NCBI RefSeq assembly: GCF_900199545.1 | Contig: NZ_LT962670.1 | Coordinates: 474,434 to 538,433, forward strand | From: Raoultibacter massiliensis | GTDB lineage: Bacteria; Actinomycetota; Coriobacteriia; Coriobacteriales; Eggerthellaceae | Length of the DNA: 64,000 nucleotides | Reading direction: 5' to 3' | Shown: positions 45,872 to 53,396 of the stretch, in pieces | Layout of the letters: each line of letters opens with the position of its first letter | How positions within the stretch are numbered: the first letter of the stretch is position 1 | The notes under the pieces: generated by a model | Told to the model about the DNA's origin: nothing | Database searches by the model: none | The model's input: only the letters and a program-made list of their open reading frames with translations | Made by a program: the position numbers and the translations under genes

Positions 45872-47314
45872 ATGGATACGCAGAAAAGCAAAGAAGGCTA
45901 TCGCGCGGCGCTCAACTGGCCGCTGCTCATCGCCGGCATCTCCTATTGGGGATACGTTAACCTGCTGTTTTCGTTTTCGAGTATTCACCCGAGCGAAGCT
46001 GCCCCCAGCGGTCCCGATGCCATATGGTTCTATTCGCTGTTCGGAAATCTCGTGGCCCTGTTCTTGGCGGCCCTCAGGCCGAGCAAAGAAGCGCATGCGG
46101 TCGGAAACGCTGCGTGGGTGACCGTCTCCTGCGCTTTTCTGGTAGTGGGTGCCTCGATGTTGTTCGCGATCAAACTGCAGTTGCTCGCTCCAGTGCTTCT
46201 TCCGCTCGCAGGCGCTCTGGCTGGTTTCGGCACGGGCTTCTCCTTCGTCTTCTTCGCAGAGCTTTTTTCGGGTATGCGGCTTCAGATGGTGCTGCTCTAC
46301 GCAGGTGCGCATCAATTCTTCGGCGTCCTGCTCTATCTCGTCATCGCGCTCTTGCCTCCTGCTTTCGTCCTCGGGTTTACGGTTGTGCTGATACTGGTGT
46401 ACGGGTTTTTGTTCGCTCGGCTCGGGAACTCCCAGAAAGGAGCGCCCGGCGCGCTCATCGACCGCGTGGTCGTGCAAAGCGACGTGACCCTTCCGGTATT
46501 CGTCGTGGCGGCGTTGTTCGTCGGCGCTTGCTATGGGCTCGTTCGGGCGCTCACGATAGGTTTCACGCCGACGATGACCGTGCTTTCGCCGACGGACTCC
46601 CTCGGCGGCTTGGCCGGCGGAGCGTTGCTGATGCTGAGCGCGCTGTTGTTCATTAAGAAGAATCCCGCGGAGTACCTGTACCAGATCGCCATTCCGGTTC
46701 TTGCTCTTGGGTTGGTGACGGTGCCGTTGCTAGCGTCGGGGATTCCCGTCGCTCTGCCGATCCTCTTGGCGTGTTCGTCGTATTTTTACGGGCTGCTCTG
46801 GTTCTTCGTCGTGCTTGCATGCGCGAACTCTACGACGTCGGTTACGCGTATCGGTGCGCTGTCGTTTTTCTGCTTTCAGCTCGGTCAGCTTATGGGCACG
46901 ATTCTGATCGGCGCGATACCCGATGTCGCCATGGGGCTGTACGCCGTGAGCGTGGTCGCTCTTTTCGCGGCAGTCGTTCTTCTCGTGCTCGTTTTCTCGA
47001 AGCAGAAGAAATCCGAGCTCTTGTTGCTGAAGAAAGCCGAAGAGTCGAAGTTCGAACTCGGCTGCGAGCGGGTGGTTCGGGCATTTGCGCTCACCCAACG
47101 CGAAAGCGAGATATTCCGACTGCTTGCCCTCGGCGTCAATGCCAAGCAGATCGCCAAGCGCTTGGTGCTATCCGAGAACACGGTGAAGACCCATATTCGC
47201 CATATTTACCAGAAACTGGGAATCCATTCGAGAAGCGAAATGGAAGAGCTGCTCGACGAGGAAACCGCTGCGCTCGGCCGTGATGGCGCCTCGATCGGAT
47301 TGCCCTTTTCGTAG
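45872..47314 (+). CDS. Membrane-bound LuxR-family regulator
   Basis: A 480-residue protein with about twelve hydrophobic helices (about 15-385), then a LuxR helix-turn-helix at 406-480 with LTQRESEIFRLLALG and ENTVKTHIRHIYQKLG. ATG 45872 (MDTQKSKEGYRAALNW) follows GGGG closely; a longer frame from 45833 lacks a site. It ends before a strong terminator and the flavoprotein gene at 47515, so the two are separately transcribed, and regulation in trans is likely. Confidence 0.8.
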   Translation: MDTQKSKEGYRAALNWPLLIAGISYWGYVNLLFSFSSIHPSEAAPSGPDAIWFYSLFGNLVALFLAALRPSKEAHAVGNAAWVTVSCAFLVVGASMLFAIKLQLLAPVLLPLAGALAGFGTGFSFVFFAELFSGMRLQMVLLYAGAHQFFGVLLYLVIALLPPAFVLGFTVVLILVYGFLFARLGNSQKGAPGALIDRVVVQSDVTLPVFVVAALFVGACYGLVRALTIGFTPTMTVLSPTDSLGGLAGGALLMLSALLFIKKNPAEYLYQIAIPVLALGLVTVPLLASGIPVALPILLACSSYFYGLLWFFVVLACANSTTSVTRIGALSFFCFQLGQLMGTILIGAIPDVAMGLYAVSVVALFAAVVLLVLVFSKQKKSELLLLKKAEESKFELGCERVVRAFALTQRESEIFRLLALGVNAKQIAKRLVLSENTVKTHIRHIYQKLGIHSRSEMEELLDEETAALGRDGASIGLPFS

Positions 47315-47367
47315 CGCACGTGCACCGATTGGTCCGAACCGCCCATAGGTATCGTGATCAGCTCAAA

Positions 47368-47405
47368 CAGACGTATCACCCTTGGGTGGTGATACGTCTG
47401 TTTTT
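47368..47405 (+). terminator. Strong intrinsic terminator
   Basis: Thirteen perfect base pairs (47368-47380 with 47388-47400, CAGACGTATCACC) and TTTTTAAG afterwards. It separates the LuxR gene from the flavoprotein gene. Confidence 0.92.
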
Positions 47406-47514
47406 AAGTTCATCACTGAAAAGCGAGTTACAGACTCCCTTGCTTTCCGCATAGTGCACGGTGAAACGCGATGGTGCGTTTCCGAAAGGGAAGCGAAAGA
47501 AGAAAGAGGGAGAT

Positions 47515-49227
47515 ATGGGTAACAAAGCATGCGTCGATCGCCGCGGGTTTCTCAAGGGGTCGGTTGCCATTGGCGCGGTAACCGCGCTTGGCGCTCTTGC
47601 GGGGTGCAGTCCTCAGCAGGGGGGGCAGCCGGAAGCAGCTTCTGCGGCGGCATCGTCTGAGGGGGTTACCGCTTCTGTCGTGGAAGGCAAATGGGCGTTC
47701 GAGATTCCCCCCGAGCCGATTGCGGAGAGCGATATCGCGGAAACGGTGGAAGACGATATCATCGTCATCGGAGCTGGGGTCTCGGGCCTTGTGACGGCGC
47801 TGGCTGCGGCGGAAGAGGGCGCGTCGGTCACGCTCATATGCGCGGGCACGGCGCCGGTTGCCCGTGGCGGTACGTTCCATGCGTTCAAAAGCAGGCTTCT
47901 TGACGAGGTCGGGTTGAGCGATCCTTACGGCGCCAATATCGGCGAGTTCTTCAAAAAGGAAATGATGGCATCGAGTTGGAACATCGATCAGCGCAAATGG
48001 TATCGCTTCTACAATCATAGCGAAGAGACCATGAACTGGCTGCTCGACAAAGTGGAAGCTGCGGGATACGAGTGCGTGATCGAGAATTTCGTCGCCGATG
48101 AGAGCGCTGGCGTCAACACGTCTGTGGTCGGCGGCCACAGCTTCATGGGCGGGGAGATCGTATCGACCGGCATGGGCGGACCTTTGGTCGTTGAGGTTCT
48201 GGTTGCCGAAGGCGAGCGTGCGGGCGTGAAGTACCTTTATTCGACGACTGCCAAGCAGCTTGTCCGCGAGGATGACGGTGCGGGCCGGGTGAGTGCGGTC
48301 ATCGCCGAGAACCCCGACGGGGCGTACGTGAAGTATGCAGGAAAAAAGGGCATCGTCATGGCGACGGGCGATTTTTCGGGAGACCGGGAGATGGTCGCCA
48401 AATACTGTCCGAGCGTACTGCCGTTTCTGAACGACAACAAAGACACCTACGACGCCCAGTTCCAGTTCGGCGGCTTGATGCCCGGCGACGGTCACAAGAT
48501 GGGACTCTGGATCGGCGCAGCGTGGCAGCATAGCTCGTTGTGCACGCCCATGGTGTTCACGGGCGGCCCTGGTGCCACGGCCTCGCCATCGACTGGGTTG
48601 TTGCTTGATGCCCGAGGAGAGCGTTTCGGCAACGAGGATATGACCAACAGCTTCTTGGCAAACGCCCTGATGCAACTTCCCGATCAGGCAGCCTATGGAA
48701 TCTGGGATACGGGTGCGGCGTCGTTTTTCAAATGGCCTGCGGCGGCGCCGTACGGGTCGGGTACCATGACGCCCGAGGATGTTATCGCAGGGTGGGAGAC
48801 GGCTTGCACGCAAAGCAACCCCACCATGGTGAAAGGCGAGACCGTCGAAGAGGTTGCTGAGCTGCTCGGGCTGCCGATTGACGAGGCGGTCAAGGCGGTG
48901 GCGCGGTACTCCGAACTTGCCGAGGCCGGCGTCGATGAGGATTTCCACAAGAGGCCGCAGCTGCTCAGCCCGATCACGACGGGCCCCTTCTATGGGATGA
49001 AGTACAAAGGCGAGGATATGCTCACCATCATGGGAGGACTGCGCACGAATGCCGACATGCAGGTGTGCGACGCCGACGACAACCCCATCGAAGGGTTGTA
49101 TAACGTGGGAACGATGGTCGGAGACATGTACAGCAATCTCTATACGCTGCTGGTGCCCGGTTTCAATCTGGGGTCCACCTGCTTGACGTTCGGGTATCTG
49201 ACCGGCAAGTCTTTGGCCAAGGCGTAG
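47515..49227 (+). CDS. Tat-exported FAD-dependent oxidoreductase lipoprotein
   Basis: A 570-residue protein with a twin-arginine motif DRRGFLKGS (Arg9-Arg10) and lipobox LAGC (Cys31). The FAD motif is IIVIGAGVSGLVTALAAAEEGASV; the flavin-binding C-terminus is NPIEGLYNVGTMVGDMYSN followed by FNLGSTCLTFGY. The ribose-binding region is unusual: ICAGTAPVARGGTF replaces the common LEK...GGNT. There is no FMN domain and no heme motif. It belongs to the broad fumarate-reductase/ketosteroid-dehydrogenase group, and the substrate is unknown. ATG 47515 follows GAGGGAGAT. Paired with the LuxR gene upstream. Confidence 0.82.
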   Translation: MGNKACVDRRGFLKGSVAIGAVTALGALAGCSPQQGGQPEAASAAASSEGVTASVVEGKWAFEIPPEPIAESDIAETVEDDIIVIGAGVSGLVTALAAAEEGASVTLICAGTAPVARGGTFHAFKSRLLDEVGLSDPYGANIGEFFKKEMMASSWNIDQRKWYRFYNHSEETMNWLLDKVEAAGYECVIENFVADESAGVNTSVVGGHSFMGGEIVSTGMGGPLVVEVLVAEGERAGVKYLYSTTAKQLVREDDGAGRVSAVIAENPDGAYVKYAGKKGIVMATGDFSGDREMVAKYCPSVLPFLNDNKDTYDAQFQFGGLMPGDGHKMGLWIGAAWQHSSLCTPMVFTGGPGATASPSTGLLLDARGERFGNEDMTNSFLANALMQLPDQAAYGIWDTGAASFFKWPAAAPYGSGTMTPEDVIAGWETACTQSNPTMVKGETVEEVAELLGLPIDEAVKAVARYSELAEAGVDEDFHKRPQLLSPITTGPFYGMKYKGEDMLTIMGGLRTNADMQVCDADDNPIEGLYNVGTMVGDMYSNLYTLLVPGFNLGSTCLTFGYLTGKSLAKA

Positions 49228-49274
49228 CCGGGCGCCTTCGGAGAATCGGAGCAGCTCGCTTTTTGCGTGATAAT

Positions 49275-49313
49275 GCGGGGGCTCGACCGGGACGGTTCCG
49301 GTCGAGCCCCCGC
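49275..49313. terminator. Bidirectional hairpin between convergent genes
   Basis: A perfect 16-bp stem (49275-49290 with 49298-49313) with a seven-base loop lies between the flavoprotein and the histidine kinase, both of which end toward it. T-runs are poor on both sides. Confidence 0.65.
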
Positions 49314-49400
49314 TTGCGGTATGCGCCTGTTCGGTAGGCCTGCCTGTGGGCTTCCAAAGCGGGTTGTGCAGGGGAGGCGTCCTGAGACGCTTGATCCGCC

Positions 49401-50702
49401 CTATTGAGCGACATCGGGATCGCAGGCGAGTTTCGCATCCCACGCGACGACGAACACGGTGCTTTCGGCTTCCGAGCTGCGGGCGGAGATGGTGCCGCCG
49501 TGCTCCTCGGCCACCTCGCGTGCGATGGCAAGGCCGAGGCCGTAGCCTCCGATGCTGCGTTCGCGCGCCTTGTCAGCTCGGTAGAAGCGGTCGAAGATGC
49601 GAGGCAAGTCCGCCTCTGGGATCGGTGTTCCCGAGTTAGCGACACGCAGTTCGATGCGCTGCGACGTGCTTGCGAGTGCGACCTCGATGCGACCGCCATC
49701 GCCTGCGTACTTGTACGCGTTGTCCAGAAGCGTGCTGATAAGCCGCTCGAGGCGCAGAGCATTGCCCGTGATCCAGATGCCTTCCTCGACGTTTGAAGCC
49801 ACGTCGATTTCCCTCTCGTAGGCAAGCGATTCGAACTGCAGCAGGTTGCGCTCGACCATGTCGCTCAGATTGATCGGCGTGTGGATACGGTCTCTCTTCG
49901 GCGCATCCGTGCTTGCCAGGAAGAGCATGTCTTCCACCAGCTTCTGCATGTTTTCGGCCTCTGTTTCGATCGCCTCCACCCATTGGCTCTGGCTTGCCAC
50001 GGTTTTTTCGGGGTGCTTGAGCAGAATCGAAGCATTTGCAAGCATAACGGTAAGCGGCGTTTTGAGCTCGTGAGATGCATCGGCGACGAACTGCTGCTGC
50101 TTGTTCCAGGACTCTTCGACGGGTTTGAGGGCCCATTTTGAAAAGAAGAGGCTGATTGCAAAAAAAGCCAGCAGGGCGATGATGCCTACGCCGGCAAGGG
50201 TAAGGGCAAGCGTCTGCCATTCTTCGGCTGACCCTTTGTCGGCGAATGCGACGAAGGCTCCGTTTTCGTTGGTGTGTTTGACGTAGAAGAGGCCGACCGG
50301 GTCGAGCAAGCCCGATCCGTCAGGAACCGAGGCGATTTGCTCGGCTGCCTGCAAAAGCACATCGTCGGTCATGGAGGCGGTTGTGGCGTCGGAGACCGCA
50401 GCAAGCGTCCCGTCTGATTCGATCTCGTATACGGCAACGGGGATGAAGCGCTTGCCCTCGCCCTTTCCGCCGATTTCGAACGGCATTCTGCCGTCGGTTT
50501 CGGCGGACGATTCGCCCGACCGATCGCTCGTGGCGGGGGAAATCGCAGAAGCGAGCGGTTCTTTTTTTGGCATGGTGTCATGATCGATTGCGGATTCGAG
50601 CGTTGCGTAAACGTCGGCAACCGCCTGTTGGTAGTTGATGACGCAGATGATGGAGAAAATGGCAAGCAGCACAACGGCTACCATCGCCATGATGATGGCC
50701 AC
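49401..50702 (-). CDS. Sensor histidine kinase of the polyphosphate locus (start uncertain)
   Basis: The partner of the regulator at 50735-51487. From GTG 50702 it has 433 residues: membrane helix 1 (about 3-24), an external domain of about 140 residues rich in Ser, Asp and Glu, helix 2 (about 168-190), HisKA box ADASHELKTPLTVM and HATPase ending YGLGLAIA. The GTG has no ribosome binding site and leaves no residues before the helix. In the same frame an ATA at 50738, overlapping the regulator's TAG, has GAGGG seven bases upstream and would add DATLKKLRVKF, a natural basic N-terminus. The external domain is expected to sense the signal. Confidence 0.82.
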   Translation of the reverse strand: MAIIMAMVAVVLLAIFSIICVINYQQAVADVYATLESAIDHDTMPKKEPLASAISPATSDRSGESSAETDGRMPFEIGGKGEGKRFIPVAVYEIESDGTLAAVSDATTASMTDDVLLQAAEQIASVPDGSGLLDPVGLFYVKHTNENGAFVAFADKGSAEEWQTLALTLAGVGIIALLAFFAISLFFSKWALKPVEESWNKQQQFVADASHELKTPLTVMLANASILLKHPEKTVASQSQWVEAIETEAENMQKLVEDMLFLASTDAPKRDRIHTPINLSDMVERNLLQFESLAYEREIDVASNVEEGIWITGNALRLERLISTLLDNAYKYAGDGGRIEVALASTSQRIELRVANSGTPIPEADLPRIFDRFYRADKARERSIGGYGLGLAIAREVAEEHGGTISARSSEAESTVFVVAWDAKLACDPDVAQ

Positions 50703-50734
50703 GAATTTGACTCGGAGCTTTTTCAGCGTGGCGT

Positions 50735-51487
50735 CTATGAAGCCGCCCTCGCTTCGGATCGGGAAACCTCGGCGGATGTGCCGCTCGTTGCCTGGTCGCC
50801 GGCATTATCGTTTCCGCTTTCGGCGACAAGCCGATAGCCGGCTTTGCGCAGCGTTTCGATCACCGCGCGAGAGCCGAGAAACTTGAGCTTTTTCCTCAAA
50901 AACGAGATGTACGCTTCGACGTTGTTGTCCTCGGCGCTCGATTCGATGCCCCACACTTTGGCGATGAGCGTTTCCTTCGAAATAACCTGGTTGGGGTTGA
51001 GCATGAGGATCTTCAGGATGGAGAATTCCTTCAAGCCGAGATGGATGGTTTTCTTGCTGCAGGAGAGATCGAAGCTTTCGAGGTTCAGTGAAATATCGGC
51101 GAATTCCACGGTTTCGAACACGATTTCGCCCTGTCGGCGGGTTAGCGCCCGCAGATGGGCGAGTAGCTCGGCAGGCGAGAACGGCTTTGTCATGTAATCG
51201 TCGGCTCCGCTGTCGAGTCCGGTGATCTTTTCGGGGATAGCGTCGCGTGCGGTAAGCATGAGAACGGGCGTGATCACTTTGCGGCGGCGCAGCTCGGCCA
51301 CGACATCGAACCCGTTCATTTTGGGAAGCATTACATCGAGGATGATGACGTCGTAGATATCGCTCTCGCCGTAATCGAGGCCGGAGGCGCCATCGTGAAC
51401 GAGATCGACTCCATAGCCGTTCTCTTCGAGTATGTGCCCAAGGGCGGCTGCGAGGCGCGCGTCGTCTTCGACGACGAGGATCTGCAT
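50735..51487 (-). CDS. OmpR-family response regulator of the polyphosphate locus
   Basis: A 250-residue regulator starting at ATG 51487, with AAGGAG nine bases upstream; an upstream extension to 51754 is not real because it would run through the promoter region. Receiver: VVEDD, VIILDVMLPKMNG, KPFSPAELLAH. Winged helix: HLGLKEFSILKILML and VEAYISFLRKKL. About 20 polar residues follow the domain. It is divergent from the VTC operon and the gap holds two inverted copies of a 16-base sequence suited to an OmpR-type protein. Confidence 0.88.
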   Translation of the reverse strand: MQILVVEDDARLAAALGHILEENGYGVDLVHDGASGLDYGESDIYDVIILDVMLPKMNGFDVVAELRRRKVITPVLMLTARDAIPEKITGLDSGADDYMTKPFSPAELLAHLRALTRRQGEIVFETVEFADISLNLESFDLSCSKKTIHLGLKEFSILKILMLNPNQVISKETLIAKVWGIESSAEDNNVEAYISFLRKKLKFLGSRAVIETLRKAGYRLVAESGNDNAGDQATSGTSAEVSRSEARAAS

Positions 51488-51550
51488 GATGTCGCGCTCC
51501 TTTCCGCCGGTCTTGCGGGCTTCGGCGTTCGTGTTTATCGTGCCGTCTCC

Positions 51551-51556
51551 ATTGTA
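51551..51556 (-). promoter_or_regulatory. Likely -10 element of the regulator-kinase operon
   Basis: TACAAT on minus, nine bases past the outer end of the left inverted-repeat arm, which would therefore cover the -35 region. Confidence 0.45.
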
Positions 51557-51565
51557 GCCGCTTGT

Positions 51566-51638
51566 CTTAAATTGCCCTGAAACTCCATCCGCCCCGTGAA
51601 CGGATCGCCGGTGTTTTCCGCATTCAGGGCAATTTAAG
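51566..51638. promoter_or_regulatory. Perfect 16-bp inverted repeat, probable paired operators
   Basis: CTTAAATTGCCCTGAA (51566-51581) and its exact reverse complement TTCAGGGCAATTTAAG (51623-51638) with 41 bases between. Each arm reads TTCAG-N5-TTTAA, a direct-repeat form with 10-base spacing like known OmpR/CiaR-type sites. One arm faces each of the two divergent operons. Confidence 0.65.
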
Positions 51639-51722
51639 GTAGCAGCTTTAGCATATTCCACGATCGGAACCTCCGCATGCCTTTCGAGTGCCGAGGTGCC
51701 GTCAAGGGAAAGGAAAGACGAC

Positions 51723-52706
51723 ATGACTACGTTTTCAGATGTTTTCGCACGCAAGGAGATGAAGTACCGCCTGAAGCCCGGGCAGCACAGCCGCGTGCTT
51801 GCTGCGGTCGAGGAGCGCCTCGAGCTTTCGGAATTCGGGTTTTCGACGGTGCGGAGCCTCTATTTCGATACGCCTGAATATGGGCTGATCGAGCGCTCGC
51901 TCGACAAACCCCTCTATAAGGAGAAGCTTCGCTTGCGCGTGTACGGCGAGCCCGCCGACGATGCTCAGGCGTTCGTCGAGATTAAAAAGAAGTTCAAGAG
52001 AATCGTCTACAAAAGACGCGTATCGATGACGCTCGCGGCGGCTCGGGCATATCTATCGGGCGAATCCTACGAGCGTGCGTGCGCCGCTAATCCACTTGCC
52101 GACCCGCTGGCGGCGGAGCAGTCGCTTTCGGGCCGGAGCATCCAGATAGCGCACGAGATCGATTTCTTCCGCGAGCGTTATGGAAGGCTCGCTCCCTCGA
52201 TGCTCGTTGTATGCGACCGCAGCGCATATGCCGATCCTTCGGGCAGCGAGCTGCGGATCACCTTCGATACCGGCATTTCGGCCGACCCGAATGCGAAGGC
52301 TCTCGCAGATTCCTGCGGGTTGGCTCCGCTGATCGGTCCTGGTGAGGTGATCATGGAAATCAAGAATGCTGGCCCTTTGCCCTCATGGCTTGCTGCCGAG
52401 CTCAGCGCGGCGCATGCATACCCGCAGTCGTTCTCGAAATACGGGACGGCATACCTTTCGCTCTTGGGAGGGGCGCCGTTGGCGGTGCGCAGCCAGGTGG
52501 CGGTTTCGGCTTCGGAGCGCGGATGTGCGGTGCGGGGAGCGGGCCCTTCCGTCGCACGCCTCGCGCAAGAATATGGAAAATCAGGACGCCACACGGGCGT
52601 TGCCGATGTCGATCGCGGAGGAGCGGTCGTCGGTAGGCAGGTGGGCGCGAAAGCGATCCGCGGACGTCATGCGCGCGTAAACGAGAGGAGCGGGACCTGT
52701 GCTTGA
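51723..52706 (+). CDS. VTC-domain polyphosphate polymerase
   Basis: A 327-residue protein of the VTC family, whose yeast Vtc4 member makes inorganic polyphosphate from ATP. Tunnel motifs are present: KEMKYRLKPGQ, VRSLYFDTPEYG, KPLYKEKLRLRVYG, VEIKKKFKRIVYKRR, and EIKNAGPLPSWL near the end of the fold. After SKYGTAYLSLLGG (about residue 250) there are about 75 residues of Arg/Gly/Ala-rich sequence with no family match. ATG 51723 has AAAGGAAAG upstream. It overlaps the DUF4956 gene by 8 bases; the pair recurs together in many bacteria. Predicted cytoplasmic. Confidence 0.88.
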   Translation: MTTFSDVFARKEMKYRLKPGQHSRVLAAVEERLELSEFGFSTVRSLYFDTPEYGLIERSLDKPLYKEKLRLRVYGEPADDAQAFVEIKKKFKRIVYKRRVSMTLAAARAYLSGESYERACAANPLADPLAAEQSLSGRSIQIAHEIDFFRERYGRLAPSMLVVCDRSAYADPSGSELRITFDTGISADPNAKALADSCGLAPLIGPGEVIMEIKNAGPLPSWLAAELSAAHAYPQSFSKYGTAYLSLLGGAPLAVRSQVAVSASERGCAVRGAGPSVARLAQEYGKSGRHTGVADVDRGGAVVGRQVGAKAIRGRHARVNERSGTCA

Positions 52707-53394
52707 TTCAATGTTCACATCGGTATTCGGAACGAGCGAGGCGCTTGTCGGCAGCGTTTCGTCGATCGATTTTCTCCTATGCTGCGGCGTATCGATTGCG
52801 CTCGGCTGCCTTGTGGCCCTCATCTACATGTTCAAGCACAACTACTCCAAGAACTTCGTGGTAACGCTTGCCCTGCTTCCGCTCATCGTGCAGATGGTCA
52901 TCACGCTCGTCAACGGCAACATCGGCGCGGGCATCGCCGTCATGGGCGTGTTCAACCTTGTTCGGTTCCGCTCCATCCCCGGCAGCGCCAAGGATATCGG
53001 CAGCGTGTTCTTCGCAATGGCGATCGGCCTTGCTACGGGCATGGGATATCTGTGGCTTGCGGCTGCATTCACCGTGATCGTGGGTATCGCGAACGTCGTG
53101 TACGTTATCTCCCCGTTCGGCAAGAAGAAGGAGCCGGGAAAGTCGCTCAAAATCACGATTCCCGAAGATCTCGATTACACGGGCCTCTTCGACGACGTGT
53201 TCGATCGCTATACCGCGGCGCACGAGCTCATCGAGGTGCAGACCACCAACATGGGAAGCCTCTTTCTGCTCGAATACGAGATCCGGCTCAAAGGCCCCGA
53301 ATACGAGAAGGGCATGATCGACGAACTGCGCTACCGAAACGGAAACCTCAAGATAACGTGCGGCAGAATGGCCGCCGCAAGGGATGTGCTGTAG
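52699..53394 (+). CDS. DUF4956 membrane protein
   Basis: A 231-residue protein with about four membrane helices (residues about 22-45, 52-72, 75-95 and 108-135), the conserved NLVRFRSIPGSAKDIGSVFFAMAIG split between two of them, then a cytoplasmic alpha/beta tail of about 90 residues. Proteins of this family accompany VTC polymerases and are thought to help place or move polyphosphate at the membrane, though the role is not proven. Start is GTG 52699 with GGAG eight bases upstream, overlapping the VTC stop. Confidence 0.8.
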   Translation: MLDSMFTSVFGTSEALVGSVSSIDFLLCCGVSIALGCLVALIYMFKHNYSKNFVVTLALLPLIVQMVITLVNGNIGAGIAVMGVFNLVRFRSIPGSAKDIGSVFFAMAIGLATGMGYLWLAAAFTVIVGIANVVYVISPFGKKKEPGKSLKITIPEDLDYTGLFDDVFDRYTAAHELIEVQTTNMGSLFLLEYEIRLKGPEYEKGMIDELRYRNGNLKITCGRMAAARDVL

Positions 53395-53396
53395 CT

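Noticed and set aside
43694..46477. A 927-codon open frame on the minus strand over glnN
   Set aside because: The product matches nothing and has no ribosome binding site; glutamine synthetase III on plus accounts for the region.
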